Below the pieces are notes generated by a model. It ran no database searches and was not told the DNA's origin. It saw nothing but the letters and a program-made list of their open reading frames with translations. The position numbers and the translations under genes are program-made. From positions 5,084,001-5,148,000 of the forward strand of contig NZ_CP048405.1 of assembly GCF_014084125.1 (NCBI RefSeq): a stretch of DNA of 64,000 nucleotides. Direction: 5' to 3'. Origin of the DNA: Streptacidiphilus sp. PB12-B1b (lineage in GTDB: Bacteria > Actinomycetota > Actinomycetes > Streptomycetales > Streptomycetaceae). The first letter of the stretch is position 1, and every line of letters starts with the position of its first letter. Below are positions 50,101-60,360 of this stretch, in pieces.

Positions 50101-50823
50101 ATGGAGACCACACCGGAGCACCCGCCGGGGCAGCCCGAGGCGCCCGAACCGCCCGAGGCGCCCGAGCCGCGCCGCGCCAGCCCGCGCCGCATCCGCACCC
50201 GCAAGGCCGTGCTGACGACCTCGCTGGCGCTCGCGGGCCTGTTCGTGTCGACGTACTACGGCGGCCTGCTGGGCGCGCCGCGCGCGCACCACTCGCTGAC
50301 CGACCGTGCGGTGGCCGGCGGCAGCGCCCTGGTCTTCCTGGTCTTCGCGCTGATCGCCGTGCGCGGCGCCACCGACGACCTGGTGGCGCTGGTCCCGGCC
50401 CGGTTCGGCGACAGCCGGGTGATCACCCTGCGGTTGCTGTGCCTGCTGACCGGCTACGCCATGGTGGTGCTGGGGGCGTTGAGCCTGCTGCACGTGCCGT
50501 GGAGCAGGCTGATCCTGGGCGGCGCGCTCACCGGGGTGATCGTGGGCATCGCCGCGCAACCGGTGCTGGGCAACATCTTCGCCGGGCTGGTGCTGCTGAC
50601 CTCGCGCCCGTTCCACGTCGGCGAGGACGTCGCCGTCCAGGCCGGGGCCCTGGGCGGCCGCATCACCGGCCACGTCACCGATATGACGCTGCTCTTCGTC
50701 GAGCTGCGGACCCCGGACGGGAAGGTCCTGCTGCCCAACTCCGCGGTCCTCAACTCGGCCATCTCCCCCAGGGGCGACCCCGCCGCGCCGGTGGAGGCCG
50801 CGCCGGGCGGTCCGGCGCGGTGA
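50101..50823 (+). CDS. Small MscS-family mechanosensitive channel
   Basis: 240 residues. After a Pro/Glu/Arg-rich N-terminus (1-32) come transmembrane segments (AVLTTSLALAGLFVSTYYGG; ALVFLVFALIAVRGATDDLV; LLCLLTGYAMVVLGALSLLH). The MscS pore helix and beta domain follow (GVIVGIAAQPVLGNIFAGLV, LLTSRPFHVGEDVAVQAG, TPDGKVLLPNSAVLNSAI). The C-terminal cytoplasmic vestibule is truncated, which is common for actinobacterial mini-MscS. It would open under hypo-osmotic stress. No ribosome-binding site is evident at the ATG 50101. Confidence 0.85.
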   Translation: METTPEHPPGQPEAPEPPEAPEPRRASPRRIRTRKAVLTTSLALAGLFVSTYYGGLLGAPRAHHSLTDRAVAGGSALVFLVFALIAVRGATDDLVALVPARFGDSRVITLRLLCLLTGYAMVVLGALSLLHVPWSRLILGGALTGVIVGIAAQPVLGNIFAGLVLLTSRPFHVGEDVAVQAGALGGRITGHVTDMTLLFVELRTPDGKVLLPNSAVLNSAISPRGDPAAPVEAAPGGPAR

Positions 50824-50838
50824 CTCCGGCCTGAATGC

Positions 50839-50871
50839 TTGGGCACTGCAAGTACTTGTGATATACAAGTA
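50839..50871 (+). promoter_or_regulatory. Promoter and palindromic MarR operator
   Basis: TTGGGC (50839-50844) and TATACA (50862-50867), 17 bp apart, form a plausible sigma-70-type promoter. The operator TACTTGT-GATAT-ACAAGTA (50853-50871) covers the -10 region, so a bound MarR dimer would block the polymerase. It lies upstream of the MarR-MFS operon. Confidence 0.7.
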
Positions 50872-50901
50872 GCCGTAGCAGCAGCGGCGGACGGGGCGGG
50901 C

Positions 50902-51462
50902 GTGGTGGCAGGGGCAGGGCAGGGGGGCGCGGCTTTCCGCGCCGGCGGGCGCGACCGCGGGGCCGAGGTGGCCACGGTCGCGGACTCGGTGACCGACCTG
51001 CTGCGCACGGTACGGCGGTCCAAGGCCCGACTGCTGGCCGCGGCGGGCGACAGCATCGACTCGGCGGCCCAGGTGCTGCTGCGCACGGTGGCGTCCGAGG
51101 GCCCGATGCGGGCCAGCGCACTGGCCGCCGGCGTGCAGTCGGACCTGTCGACCGTCAGCCGCCAGGTCGCCGCGCTGGTGACGCACGGTCTGCTGGAGCG
51201 CCAGGCCGATCCGGTGGACGGCCGGGCCAGCCTGCTGGTGGTCACCGCGGCCGGACAGGCCGTCATCGCCGAGCACGAGCACGCCCGCGCCGCCTTCTTC
51301 GAGCAGGTGCTGAGCGACTGGACGCCCGACGAACTCGGCCAGTTCAGGCAGTTGCTGGAGCGGTTCACCGCCGCCTACGACATCACCCACACCCAATGGA
51401 TGACCGACGCGACGCGGCACCCCGCGCGCACCGACGAACCGGAAGAAGGCAGCACCGCATGA
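50902..51462 (+). CDS. MarR-family transcriptional regulator
   Basis: 186 residues assuming the GTG at 50902, which lies just after the promoter/operator; GTG 50905 or 50968 could also be used. The winged HTH is clear: AAQVLLRTVASEGPMRASAL, QSDLSTVSRQVAALVTHGLL and the wing ERQADPVDGRASLLVVTAAG. Its stop overlaps the exporter start (ATGA), a standard repressor-efflux pump operon. A ligand, probably a drug or phenolic compound exported by the pump, should release it from the palindrome. Confidence 0.9.
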   Translation: MVAGAGQGGAAFRAGGRDRGAEVATVADSVTDLLRTVRRSKARLLAAAGDSIDSAAQVLLRTVASEGPMRASALAAGVQSDLSTVSRQVAALVTHGLLERQADPVDGRASLLVVTAAGQAVIAEHEHARAAFFEQVLSDWTPDELGQFRQLLERFTAAYDITHTQWMTDATRHPARTDEPEEGSTA

Positions 51463-53183
51463 GCGCCACTGCAACCCGCCCGGCGGACCCGCCGTCGGAC
51501 GGCGCGCTGTCCCACCGCCAGATCATGACGATCCTGTCCGGGCTGGTCCTGGGCATGTTCCTGGCCGCGCTGGACCAGACCATCGTCTCGACCGCGATCA
51601 AGACGATCGGCAACGACCTCCACGACCTCTCCGCCCAGGCGTGGGTCACCACCGCCTTCCTGATCACCTCCACCATCGCCGCGCCGCTGTTCGGCAAGCT
51701 GTCCGACATATACGGCCGCAAGCGGCTGTTCATGCTCTCGATCGTGGTCTTCGTGATCGGCTCGGCCCTGTGCGGCCTGGCCCAGTCGATGTACGAACTG
51801 GCCGTGTTCCGCGCGTTCCAGGGCATAGGCGCCGGCGGCATCATGCCGCTCGCGCTGGCCGTGATCGGCGACATCATCCCGCCCCGCGAACGCGCCCGCT
51901 ACCAGGGCTACATGATGGCCGTCTTCGCCAGCGCCTCGGTCCTCGGACCGGTGCTGGGCGGCCTGCTCTCCGGCACCGACAGCTTCCTGGGCGCCGCCGG
52001 CTGGCGCTGGATCTTCTACATCAACGTCCCGATCGCCGCCTTCGCCCTGATCGTCATCGCCAAGGTGCTGCACCTGGACCACGTCCGCCGCGAGCGGCGG
52101 ATCGACTGGTGGGGCTCGGCGCTGCTGGCCGTGGGCCTGGTGCCGCTGCTGGTCGTGGCCGAGCAGGGCCAGAGCTGGGGCTGGGCCTCGGTCGACTCCT
52201 TCGCCTGCTACCTGATCGGCGCGGCCGGGCTGGTCCTCTTCGTCTGGGTCCAGCAGCGCATGGGGGACGACGCGCTGCTGCCGCTGCGGCTGTTCCGGAG
52301 CAGCACCTTCTCCGTCGCCTCGGCCCAGGTCACCATCATCGGCATGGCGATGTTCGGTGGCCTGTCGGTGATCCCGCTCTACCTGCAGATCGTCAAGGGC
52401 GCCTCGCCGACCAAGTCCGGGCTGCTGCTGCTGCCGCTCGTCGCCGGGCTGATGCTGGCCTCCCTGGGCACCGGCCAGCTCATCGCCCGCACCGGCCGCT
52501 ACAAGATCTTCCCGGTGGTCGGCTCGGTCCTCATGGTCGTCGGCATGGGCCTGCTGACCATGATCGGCGCGGACACCGCGCTGTGGCAGACCGACATCTA
52601 CATGGCCGTCTTCGGCATCGGCCTCGGGCTGAACATGCAGAGCCTGGTGCTGGCGATGCAGAACGCCGTGCCCGCCAAGGACATGGGCGTCGCCTCCGCC
52701 GCCTCGACGTTCTTCCGCTCCGTCGGCGGCACCCTGGGCACCGCGATCTTCCTGTCCGTGCTGTTCTCGCAGGCCGGCTCCAAGATCGGCAACCAGTACG
52801 CCAAGGCGGCGCACGACCCGTCCTTCCTCGCCGCCGCCAAGGCCCACCCGGACCAGCTGGCCTCGCTGCACCAGCACCTGAGCGGCGGCCTGGACGACAC
52901 CTCGTTCCTCAACCCGCTGGCCAAGCCGCTGAGCCACCCGTTCTTCGTCGGCTTCTCCGCCGCGGGCGACGTGGTGTTCGTGATCACCGCCGCCCTGCTG
53001 GTGCTGGCCGTGGTGTTCTCGACGCTGCTCAAGGAGGTCCCGCTGCGCCTGGTCTCCGGCAACCAGGCCCGGGCGCAGGCGGAGACGGCCGCCGAGGCCG
53101 CCGCCGGGGTGCTGCCGCCGCAGGCCGAGGCCGCCGACGCGGCGGACTCCGCCGAGGCGCTCCGCTCCACCGGCGACCGCTAG
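51459..53183 (+). CDS. DHA2-family (EmrB/QacA) drug exporter, 14 TM MFS
   Basis: 574 residues. The ATG overlaps the MarR stop; GGAAGAAGG lies upstream. Family motifs: LGMFLAALDQTIVSTAIKTI (TM1 motif), FGKLSDIYGRKRLF (motif A) and RAFQGIGAGGIMPLALAVIG (motif B/C area). Hydropathy by eye suggests 14 helices, with the long loop between 13 and 14 (SKIGNQYAKAAHDPSF) seen in this subfamily. The Ala/Glu-rich cytoplasmic tail is not conserved. Proton-driven export of hydrophobic drugs is the family role; the actual substrate is unknown. Confidence 0.93.
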   Translation: MSATATRPADPPSDGALSHRQIMTILSGLVLGMFLAALDQTIVSTAIKTIGNDLHDLSAQAWVTTAFLITSTIAAPLFGKLSDIYGRKRLFMLSIVVFVIGSALCGLAQSMYELAVFRAFQGIGAGGIMPLALAVIGDIIPPRERARYQGYMMAVFASASVLGPVLGGLLSGTDSFLGAAGWRWIFYINVPIAAFALIVIAKVLHLDHVRRERRIDWWGSALLAVGLVPLLVVAEQGQSWGWASVDSFACYLIGAAGLVLFVWVQQRMGDDALLPLRLFRSSTFSVASAQVTIIGMAMFGGLSVIPLYLQIVKGASPTKSGLLLLPLVAGLMLASLGTGQLIARTGRYKIFPVVGSVLMVVGMGLLTMIGADTALWQTDIYMAVFGIGLGLNMQSLVLAMQNAVPAKDMGVASAASTFFRSVGGTLGTAIFLSVLFSQAGSKIGNQYAKAAHDPSFLAAAKAHPDQLASLHQHLSGGLDDTSFLNPLAKPLSHPFFVGFSAAGDVVFVITAALLVLAVVFSTLLKEVPLRLVSGNQARAQAETAAEAAAGVLPPQAEAADAADSAEALRSTGDR

Positions 53184-53208
53184 CCGCCCCGGCCTCCGGC
53201 CCCGCCGA

Positions 53209-53246
53209 GGTGCCCCGCAGCCCGATCCACCGGGCGGCGGGGCACC
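53209..53246. terminator. Strong hairpin downstream of the exporter
   Basis: GGTGCCCCGC (53209-53218) and GCGGGGCACC (53237-53246) pair over 10 bp. This sits in the gap between the convergent MFS and PAS-phosphatase genes. A second inverted repeat, GAGGGCC/GGGCCCTC, lies at about 53282-53301 across the stop of the phosphatase gene. Together they probably terminate both transcripts. Confidence 0.6.
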
Positions 53247-53299
53247 GTCGCGTCCGGGCTGTCAGGGAGCGGCCGGGCCCTGAGGGCCTGTCCGGGCCC

Positions 53300-55168
53300 T
53301 CACGGGGGCGGCTGGGCCAGGGTGAACCAGACGGTCTTGCCGTCGCCGGTCGGGCGGCTGCCCCAGGCCGCGGACAGCGCGTCCACCAGCAGCAGGCCGC
53401 GTCCGCACTCCTCGTCGGCGTCGGCGCGCCGGGCCCGGGGCAGGAACGGGCTGCCGTCGCCGACCTCGACGCTCAGCTCGTCGCCGGTGAGCCGGACCCG
53501 CAGCCGCAGCGGCCCGCAGGCGTGGCGTACGGCGTTGGCCAGCAGCTCGGAGGCGAGCAGGCAGGCGGTGTCGGCGTAGTCCGGGCGGTCCCACTCGTCC
53601 AGCGCCCGGCACAGGAAGTGCCGACCCTCGCCGACGCTGACCGGGTCGGCGGGCAGGCTCACGGCCGCGGCGGTGAGCGGGATCTCCGGGATCCGCGCCA
53701 GCAGCAGCGTGACGTCGTCGGCGTAGTCCCCCGGATCGGGCAGCAGCGCGGCGAGCACCGCGTCGGCCACCGGCTCCAGCTCACGGGATTCGGCCACGGC
53801 CTTCTCCAGCGCCGTGCCCAGAGCGTCCACCTGCAGTTCGATGTCGCTCTCGGGCGTCTCCACCAGGCCGTCGGTGTAGAGGGCGAGGATGGAGCCGGGC
53901 GGCACGGTCAGCGTGGTCTGCTGGTGCGGGACGTCGCCGACGCCGAGCGGCACGCTCACCGGAACCGGCAGCCGGTGCACCCGGCCGCCGGTGTCCACCT
54001 GGAGCAACGGCAGGTGCCCGGCGGAGGAGACCGTCAGCTCGGCGGAGTCCGGGTCCAGGACCAGGTAGCAGCAGGTGACCAGCTGGTCCGGGAGTTCGCC
54101 GACCACGGCGTCCAGGGCCTGCATCAGCTGCCAGGGCGGCATGCCGGTCTTGGCCAGGGCGTGCGCGGCCGACCGCAGTTGGCCCATGACGGCGGCGGCC
54201 TCCAGCCCCCGGCCCATGACGTCGCCGATGAGGACGCCGACGTGCCCGCTGCCCAGCGATATCAGGTCGAACCAGTCGCCGCCCACGCCCGCGCCCTGCC
54301 GGGCCGGGAAGTAGCGGCCGGCCGTGTCCATCCCGGGGACCGGCGGCGGGGAGCCCATCAGGCTGCGTTGCAGGGTGAGCGCCACATGGCGCTGCTGCTC
54401 GTGCAGTTCGGCCAGGGCCTCCTCGGCCGCCCTGCGCTCGCTGACGTCGCGCACCGCGGCGGAGACCAGCGGGCCGTCCGGGGTCTCCAGCGGGCTGAGG
54501 CTGATCTCGACCGGGAACTCCGCGCCGTCCCGGCGCAGCCCGTACAGGTCCAGCCCGGCGCCCATCGGCCGGGCCCGCCGGGTGTCGACGTACCCGTGCC
54601 GGTGGCCGGGGTGCTTGGCCCGGAACCGCTCCGGCACCAGCACCTCGATGGGCTGGCCGAGCAACTCGCCGCGCGGATAGCCGAACAGGGTCTCGGTCTG
54701 CGCGTTGACCAGCTGGATCACCCCGGCGTCGTCCACGATCACCATGGCGTCCGGCGCCGCCTCCAGCAGCCCCCGGAACAGCGCCTCGGCCGCCTTGCGG
54801 TCGCTGACGTCGCGCACGGCGGCGGAGAGCAGCAGCCCGCCGGGGGTCTGCAACGGGCTGAGGCTGATCTCGACCGGGAACTGCGAACCGTCCCGGCGCA
54901 GCCCGTACAGCTCCAGGCCCGCGCCCATCGGGCGGACCTGCTGGTTGCGGGCGTAGGCGCGGCGGTGGCCGGGGTGCTGCGCGCGGAAGCGCTGGGGCAC
55001 CAGCATCTCCACCGGCCTGCCGAGCAGTTCGCCGCGCGGATAGCCGAACAGCGCCTCGGTCTGCGCGTTGACCAGCTGGATCACCCCGGCGTCGTCCACG
55101 ATCACCATGGCGTCCGGCGCCGCCTCCAGCAGTCCGCGGAAGGGTTCCTCGTTGGTGGTCGCCATCAT
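53300..55168 (-). CDS. PAS-PAS-SpoIIE phosphatase-HATPase multidomain sensor
   Basis: 622 residues from a MetMet at 55168 (GAGGG upstream). Two PAS domains (9-129 and 130-250) are nearly identical copies ([30 protein letters not shown], [14 protein letters not shown]). The PP2C/SpoIIE domain follows ([54 protein letters not shown]). A C-terminal anti-sigma-factor-like HATPase is visible ([38 protein letters not shown]). This layout integrates a signal, phosphatase and kinase activity in the sigma-factor partner-switching system. It is divergent from Usp with about 350 bp between. Confidence 0.9.
   Translation of the reverse strand: MMATTNEEPFRGLLEAAPDAMVIVDDAGVIQLVNAQTEALFGYPRGELLGRPVEMLVPQRFRAQHPGHRRAYARNQQVRPMGAGLELYGLRRDGSQFPVEISLSPLQTPGGLLLSAAVRDVSDRKAAEALFRGLLEAAPDAMVIVDDAGVIQLVNAQTETLFGYPRGELLGQPIEVLVPERFRAKHPGHRHGYVDTRRARPMGAGLDLYGLRRDGAEFPVEISLSPLETPDGPLVSAAVRDVSERRAAEEALAELHEQQRHVALTLQRSLMGSPPPVPGMDTAGRYFPARQGAGVGGDWFDLISLGSGHVGVLIGDVMGRGLEAAAVMGQLRSAAHALAKTGMPPWQLMQALDAVVGELPDQLVTCCYLVLDPDSAELTVSSAGHLPLLQVDTGGRVHRLPVPVSVPLGVGDVPHQQTTLTVPPGSILALYTDGLVETPESDIELQVDALGTALEKAVAESRELEPVADAVLAALLPDPGDYADDVTLLLARIPEIPLTAAAVSLPADPVSVGEGRHFLCRALDEWDRPDYADTACLLASELLANAVRHACGPLRLRVRLTGDELSVEVGDGSPFLPRARRADADEECGRGLLLVDALSAAWGSRPTGDGKTVWFTLAQPPP
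54419..55144 (-). repeat. Tandem duplication of the PAS domain (363-bp unit)
   Basis: The two PAS copies are offset by exactly 363 bp (121 codons) and share long stretches of identical DNA, for example the AGCTGGATCACCCCGGCG block at 54711 and at 55074. Amino-acid changes cluster in the linker and in the middle of the domain. Confidence 0.85.
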
Positions 55169-55516
55169 GCCGCCCTCGGGTCCGTATCGCCCCGTGCCGC
55201 CAGGGCCCATGCCGCTTCAGGAAGGAGGACAGGAGGGACATACCAGCCCATGTTCCCGGCTCGGCACAGTCCACCACGGATCGGCTCCCGACCAGGCCGC
55301 CTGTCGCTTTTCCGACCGGAAATGAACGGCTGTGACCGCAATCGCCCCGTAGCGCTCGGGAGTCGTCACCAGCGCCCGACAGGGACGACAGCAGGGACCA
55401 TCGGCCCCCTCGGCAGTGACGTCCGGGCCCTGCCCGCGCCCGACCCGCACCGCCAGGATGGGATCACGTCCAGGCGGCCACGGCCCGCCGAACCGCAGCT
55501 CAGGGAGGGATCGGCA
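55169..55516. promoter_or_regulatory. Divergent PAS-phosphatase/Usp intergenic region with DevR-like box
   Basis: 348 bp, no gene. The near palindrome GGGACC-ATC-GGCCCC lies at 55394-55408, about 110 bp upstream of the Usp start. It resembles the box ahead of the pyridoxamine-oxidase gene (58758-58772), consistent with shared control by the DevR-like regulator at 58823. Confidence 0.6.
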
Positions 55517-56392
55517 GTGAACGCACCGTCAGCACCGGGGGTCGTCGTCGGCATCGACGCCACACCGCAGGCCGAGCAGGCACTGGACTGGGCCGCCGAA
55601 CAGGCGGCGGAACGCGGGGTGCCGCTGCACATCGTGCACTCCTGGGTCCTGGCGCCCTACCAGGTCCCGGTCGAGGAGCAGGGGGACATCGCCGAGGAGA
55701 GCGTCCGCGCGGCGCGCACCCTGCTGGACGCCGCGATCAGCCGGGTCCGCGAGCGGCACGGCGGCCTCGCCGTCAGCGGCGAGATCCTGGCCGAGGGGGC
55801 GGTGCCCGGTCTGGTCCGCATCGCCGACCGGGCCGATCTGCTGGTGGTCGGCAGCCGCGGACGCAACCGGCTGGCGTCCACGCTGCTGGGCTCGGTCAGC
55901 CAGAGCCTGGCCGCGCACGCGCCCTGCCCGCTGGTGGTGCTGACCGGGCCGCCGCAGCAGCCGGACGCCGCGGGCGCGGTGGTGCTGGGGGCGGCCCCCG
56001 GCGAGGCCGCCGCACCGGTCGACTTCGCCTTCGCCGAGGCGGCGCGGCGCGGGGCCCGGCTGCGGGTCGTCCGCACCTGGCTCTACCCGCAGGTCTACCC
56101 GGGGCTGGTGGCGGTGCCTGTGCCGGACGAGACCGACCGCATGCGCGCGGAGGCCGAGGAGCTGGCCGAGGTCCTGGAGCAGGCCCGCAAGGAGTTCCCG
56201 GACGTCGAGGTGGTCCAAGAGGTCAGGGTGGACGAGCCGGACGCGGCCCTGGTCGACGCCTCCACCGGGGCGGCCCTGCTGGTGGTGGGAGCCAAGCGCA
56301 ACCACCACCGGTTCGCCATGCCGATGGGCCCGGTGACCCAGCGGGTGCTGCACCACGCCCACTGCCCGGTGGCCGTGGTCCCGCACGGCTGA
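55517..56392 (+). CDS. Universal stress protein with two UspA domains
   Basis: 291 residues from a GTG preceded by AGGGAGGGA. Domain 1 (1-145) shows VVVGIDATPQAEQALDWAAE and the ATP-binding loop VVGSRGRNRLASTLLGSVSQ. Domain 2 (150-291) shows ARRGARLRVVRTWLYPQVYP and VVGAKRNHHRFAMPMGPVTQ, in which the G-2x-G-9x-G(S/T) motif is kept only loosely. Tandem Usp proteins are typical members of DevR/DosR-type hypoxia regulons. The DevR-like box upstream and the adjacent GAF kinase support such control here. Confidence 0.9.
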   Translation: MNAPSAPGVVVGIDATPQAEQALDWAAEQAAERGVPLHIVHSWVLAPYQVPVEEQGDIAEESVRAARTLLDAAISRVRERHGGLAVSGEILAEGAVPGLVRIADRADLLVVGSRGRNRLASTLLGSVSQSLAAHAPCPLVVLTGPPQQPDAAGAVVLGAAPGEAAAPVDFAFAEAARRGARLRVVRTWLYPQVYPGLVAVPVPDETDRMRAEAEELAEVLEQARKEFPDVEVVQEVRVDEPDAALVDASTGAALLVVGAKRNHHRFAMPMGPVTQRVLHHAHCPVAVVPHG

Positions 56393-58226
<1,834 letters not shown>

Positions 58227-58228
<2 letters not shown>

Positions 58229-58270
58229 GGCCTCGTTCGAGAGGGCCTCTTCGAGAGGGCCTCCTTCGAG
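58227..58270. repeat. Three 14-15-bp direct repeats between convergent genes
   Basis: AGGGCCTCGTTCGAG (58227), AGGGCCTCTTCGAG (58242) and AGGGCCTCCTTCGAG (58256) follow head to tail, beginning inside the kinase stop codon. No hairpin is obvious. Confidence 0.8.
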
Positions 58271-58279
58271 CCGGACGGA

Positions 58280-58723
58280 TCAGCGTGCGGCGTCGGGCGC
58301 ACGGCCGGGAGCGGCGGACGGCCGGCCCTCCAGCCGACGGCCGCTGACCAGCTGCGGGCGGATCCGCAGCTGCACCTCCCCGGCGGCGGAGGCCACGGCC
58401 GACCGCCCGGCGGGTGACGCGGCGAGTGTCGTCGCCGGGGCCGGGGTGACGTCGGCCAGGCCGAGGACGGTGACGCTCCAGCCGCTGCCGTCGCTGGCGT
58501 CCACCTGCCCGGTCTCGAAGGCGACCACCGCGCCGGTCACCGCGCCGACCAGCTCCGACCGGGCGTCCACGCTGACCAGGACGCTGCCGTCGCTGTCCAG
58601 GCGGAACCGCACGGGCAGGACGGCGGGCAGCGCGTGCCGGGTGTACACCACGCGGCCGACCGCCATGCCCGCCATCAAGCGCAGGCACTGCACTTCGTCG
58701 AGGTAGCCGCCGTCCGTCGTCAT
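58280..58723 (-). CDS. Pyridoxamine 5'-phosphate oxidase-fold protein
   Basis: 147 residues: VQCLRLMAGMAVGRVVYTRH, ALPAVLPVRFRLDSDGSVLV, VTGAVVAFETGQVDASDGSG, WSVTVLGLADVTPA. This is the short split-barrel flavin- or F420-binding family commonly found in DevR-type regulons (Rv3129-like). The catalytic role is unknown. A DevR-like box (58758-58772) lies upstream, and the response regulator gene reads toward it from further upstream on the same strand. Confidence 0.88.
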   Translation of the reverse strand: MTTDGGYLDEVQCLRLMAGMAVGRVVYTRHALPAVLPVRFRLDSDGSVLVSVDARSELVGAVTGAVVAFETGQVDASDGSGWSVTVLGLADVTPAPATTLAASPAGRSAVASAAGEVQLRIRPQLVSGRRLEGRPSAAPGRAPDAAR

Positions 58724-58757
58724 AGGTCGATCCTCGTCTGCTGCGGGCGGTGCGGCG

Positions 58758-58772
58758 AGGGCCGGTGGTCCC
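58758..58772. promoter_or_regulatory. DevR-like box upstream of the PNPOx-like gene
   Basis: Read on the minus strand: GGGACC-ACC-GGCCCT, differing from the box ahead of the Usp gene at two positions. Centred about 42 bp before the start codon. A weaker GGGACC-TCC-GGGCC copy lies at 58782-58796. Confidence 0.6.
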
Positions 58773-58822
58773 GTACCGCCGGGGACCTCCGGGCCGGGCC
58801 GCGCCGCCGGGCGGGCCCCGGG

Positions 58823-59551
58823 TCAGGACCGCGCGCGTCCCGGTCGGTATCCGGTGCGCGGCCCGGCCTGCTGCTCGCCGGCGGCTGCGCTCTGGGTGGC
58901 GATGACGGCCGCCTGCACCCGGCGCTCCACGCCGAGCTTGGCCAGCAGCCGCGAGATGTGGTTCTTCACCGTCTTCTCGGCCAGGAACAGCCGCCCGCCG
59001 ATCTCCCGGTTGGTCAGCCCCTCGCCGATCAGCGCCAGGATCTCCTGCTCGCGGGCGGTCAGCGCGGCCAGCGCCTGCGGCTGCTCGTCATGGCCGGTCT
59101 CGCCGCGCATCCTGGCCATCACCCGGGTGGTCGCGCCCGGGTCCAGCATCGACTGGCCGGACGCCACCGTGCGCACCGCGGTGACCAGGTCGGTGCCGCT
59201 GATCTGCTTCAGGACGTACCCGGACGCGCCGGCCATGATCGCGTCCAACAGCGCCTCCTCGTCGTCGAAGGAGGTCAGCATCAGGCAGGCCAGCTCGGGA
59301 AGCCGGGAGCGCAGCTCGCGGCAGACGCCGACGCCGTCGCCGTCCGGCAGCCGGACGTCCAGCACCGCCACATCCGGGCGCAGCGCGGGCACCCGCGCCA
59401 GGGCCTGCTCCGCCGTCCCGGCCTCGCCGACGACCTCCAGATCCGGTTCGGCGTCCAGCAGGTCGTGCACGCCGCGCCGCACCACCTCGTGGTCGTCGAG
59501 CAGGAACACCCTGATCGGCTTGGCCCCGGCCTCAGCTGCACTGTCCGACAT
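58823..59551 (-). CDS. NarL/DevR-type (OsdR-like) response regulator
   Basis: 242 residues. The receiver has [14 protein letters not shown] at the N-terminus, the phospho-acceptor Asp65 in [13 protein letters not shown] and conserved [20 protein letters not shown]. The C-terminal LuxR HTH covers about 170-230 ([40 protein letters not shown]), close to DevR. GGGAGT lies 7 bp before the ATG at 59551. It probably pairs with the GAF kinase at 56513-58228 and controls the genes carrying the GGNCC boxes. A perfect palindrome upstream may serve its own control. Confidence 0.92.
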   Translation of the reverse strand: MSDSAAEAGAKPIRVFLLDDHEVVRRGVHDLLDAEPDLEVVGEAGTAEQALARVPALRPDVAVLDVRLPDGDGVGVCRELRSRLPELACLMLTSFDDEEALLDAIMAGASGYVLKQISGTDLVTAVRTVASGQSMLDPGATTRVMARMRGETGHDEQPQALAALTAREQEILALIGEGLTNREIGGRLFLAEKTVKNHISRLLAKLGVERRVQAAVIATQSAAAGEQQAGPRTGYRPGRARS

Positions 59552-59630
59552 GACCTGTACTCCCCTGTTCCTGGTCCGCCCAGCAAACGGCGTGACCTCT
59601 GCATCCTCACCGACGAACGCCCCCACGACC

Positions 59631-59646
59631 AGGGCCGTACGGCCCT
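59631..59646. promoter_or_regulatory. Perfect 16-bp palindrome upstream of the response regulator
   Basis: AGGGCC-GTAC-GGCCCT, about 80 bp upstream of the regulator's start. Its arms resemble those of the DevR-like boxes but the spacer is 4 instead of 3 bp. Confidence 0.55.
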
Positions 59647-59718
59647 ATCCGACCGTTTTCGTCTGTCGTCCTCGGCTGGAACCCGCCGCCCAGCGGCTGC
59701 CGCTCCGGGCTCCTGCCC

Positions 59719-60036
59719 TCATGCCGCCTTACGGGCGGAGATGGTCACCTGCACGTTGTCGGCATCGATGGCGATGTTCAACGAGGCATCCAGGCCCTTG
59801 GCCGGCTTCGCCGGCAACGGCAGAGTCGGCACAGTGTCGGACCCCTCGATCCGGGAGATCTTCCCTTGGGTCAGGCCGGAGCGGACGGCCAATTCGGTCT
59901 GGGAGAGGCCCAGTTCGACACGGCGGTCGTAGACGGCCTTCGCCAGCGCCATCGAAAGCCGGTGTTCCTGGCGCTCCTCCTCGATCTCGGCGGCCTCGGT
60001 GTACCCCTCGCTGAGCCTGCGCTCCCGAGCCAGCAC
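59719..60036 (-). CDS. XRE-family HTH regulator (HigA/antitoxin-like), start uncertain
   Basis: 105 residues from a GTG at 60036. The HTH is clear: AKAVYDRRVELGLSQTELAV, RSGLTQGKISRIEGS. A short C-terminal ASLNIAIDADNVQVTISARK follows. The stretch SDTVPTLPLPAKPAKGLDAS differs from the usual LPLLAKLAKALDAS, so it may carry substitutions. The same frame stays sensible upstream (KARAHEENQISRAV) back to VTLGRK at 60090, where the expected GTG start reads GTC. So the annotated start may be internal and the natural one lost. No toxin gene is adjacent. A 20-bp palindrome lies just upstream. Confidence 0.7.
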   Translation of the reverse strand: MLARERRLSEGYTEAAEIEEERQEHRLSMALAKAVYDRRVELGLSQTELAVRSGLTQGKISRIEGSDTVPTLPLPAKPAKGLDASLNIAIDADNVQVTISARKAA

Positions 60037-60091
60037 CGCCCGGCTGATCTGGTTCTCCTCGTGCGCCCGTGCCTTGCGGCCTAGTGTGACG

Positions 60092-60111
60092 AATTGAAGA
60101 TTTCTTCAATT
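60092..60111. promoter_or_regulatory. Inverted repeat upstream of the XRE gene
   Basis: AATTGAAG-ATTT-CTTCAATT, perfect 8-bp arms, in an unusually AT-rich patch of this GC-rich region. It is well placed as an autoregulatory operator for the XRE protein and could also affect the small gene at 60161 on the other strand. Confidence 0.65.
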
Positions 60112-60160
60112 GCTGTCATGGTTGGCCGGCAAGGACGCCTGCTGCGGACGGAGTGGTGCC

Positions 60161-60355
60161 GTGGACGTGTTCACCGAGATGGTTGTCGCCCGGGTGCGGG
60201 CGGCGCGGGCCCGGGTGGAGCGGGCGGCGCGGGACAGGGGGACGTTCGGGCTGCGGGAGGCGCTGGACGAGCTGGAGGCGGCGCTGCTGCTGGCCCGCAG
60301 CAACGGCATCGAGGTGCCCCCGATCGGGGGCGACGACGGAACGACGAGGGGTTGA
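60161..60355 (+). CDS. Small conserved-type protein, 64 residues
   Basis: From the GTG at 60161 (GGAGTGG upstream; an ATG at 60110 lies in the palindrome and is less likely). It is a single amphipathic-helical protein: VFTEMVVARVRAARARVERA, ARDRGTFGLREALDELEAAL, LLARSNGIEVPP. No membrane helix. It is closely followed by the ArsR gene. Function unknown. Confidence 0.6.
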   Translation: MDVFTEMVVARVRAARARVERAARDRGTFGLREALDELEAALLLARSNGIEVPPIGGDDGTTRG

Positions 60356-60360
60356 GGGGC

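Noticed and set aside
53282-53301. DevR-like box at the GAGGGCC/GGGCCCTC repeat
   Set aside because: Spacing and position (across a stop codon between convergent genes) fit a terminator hairpin better than an operator.
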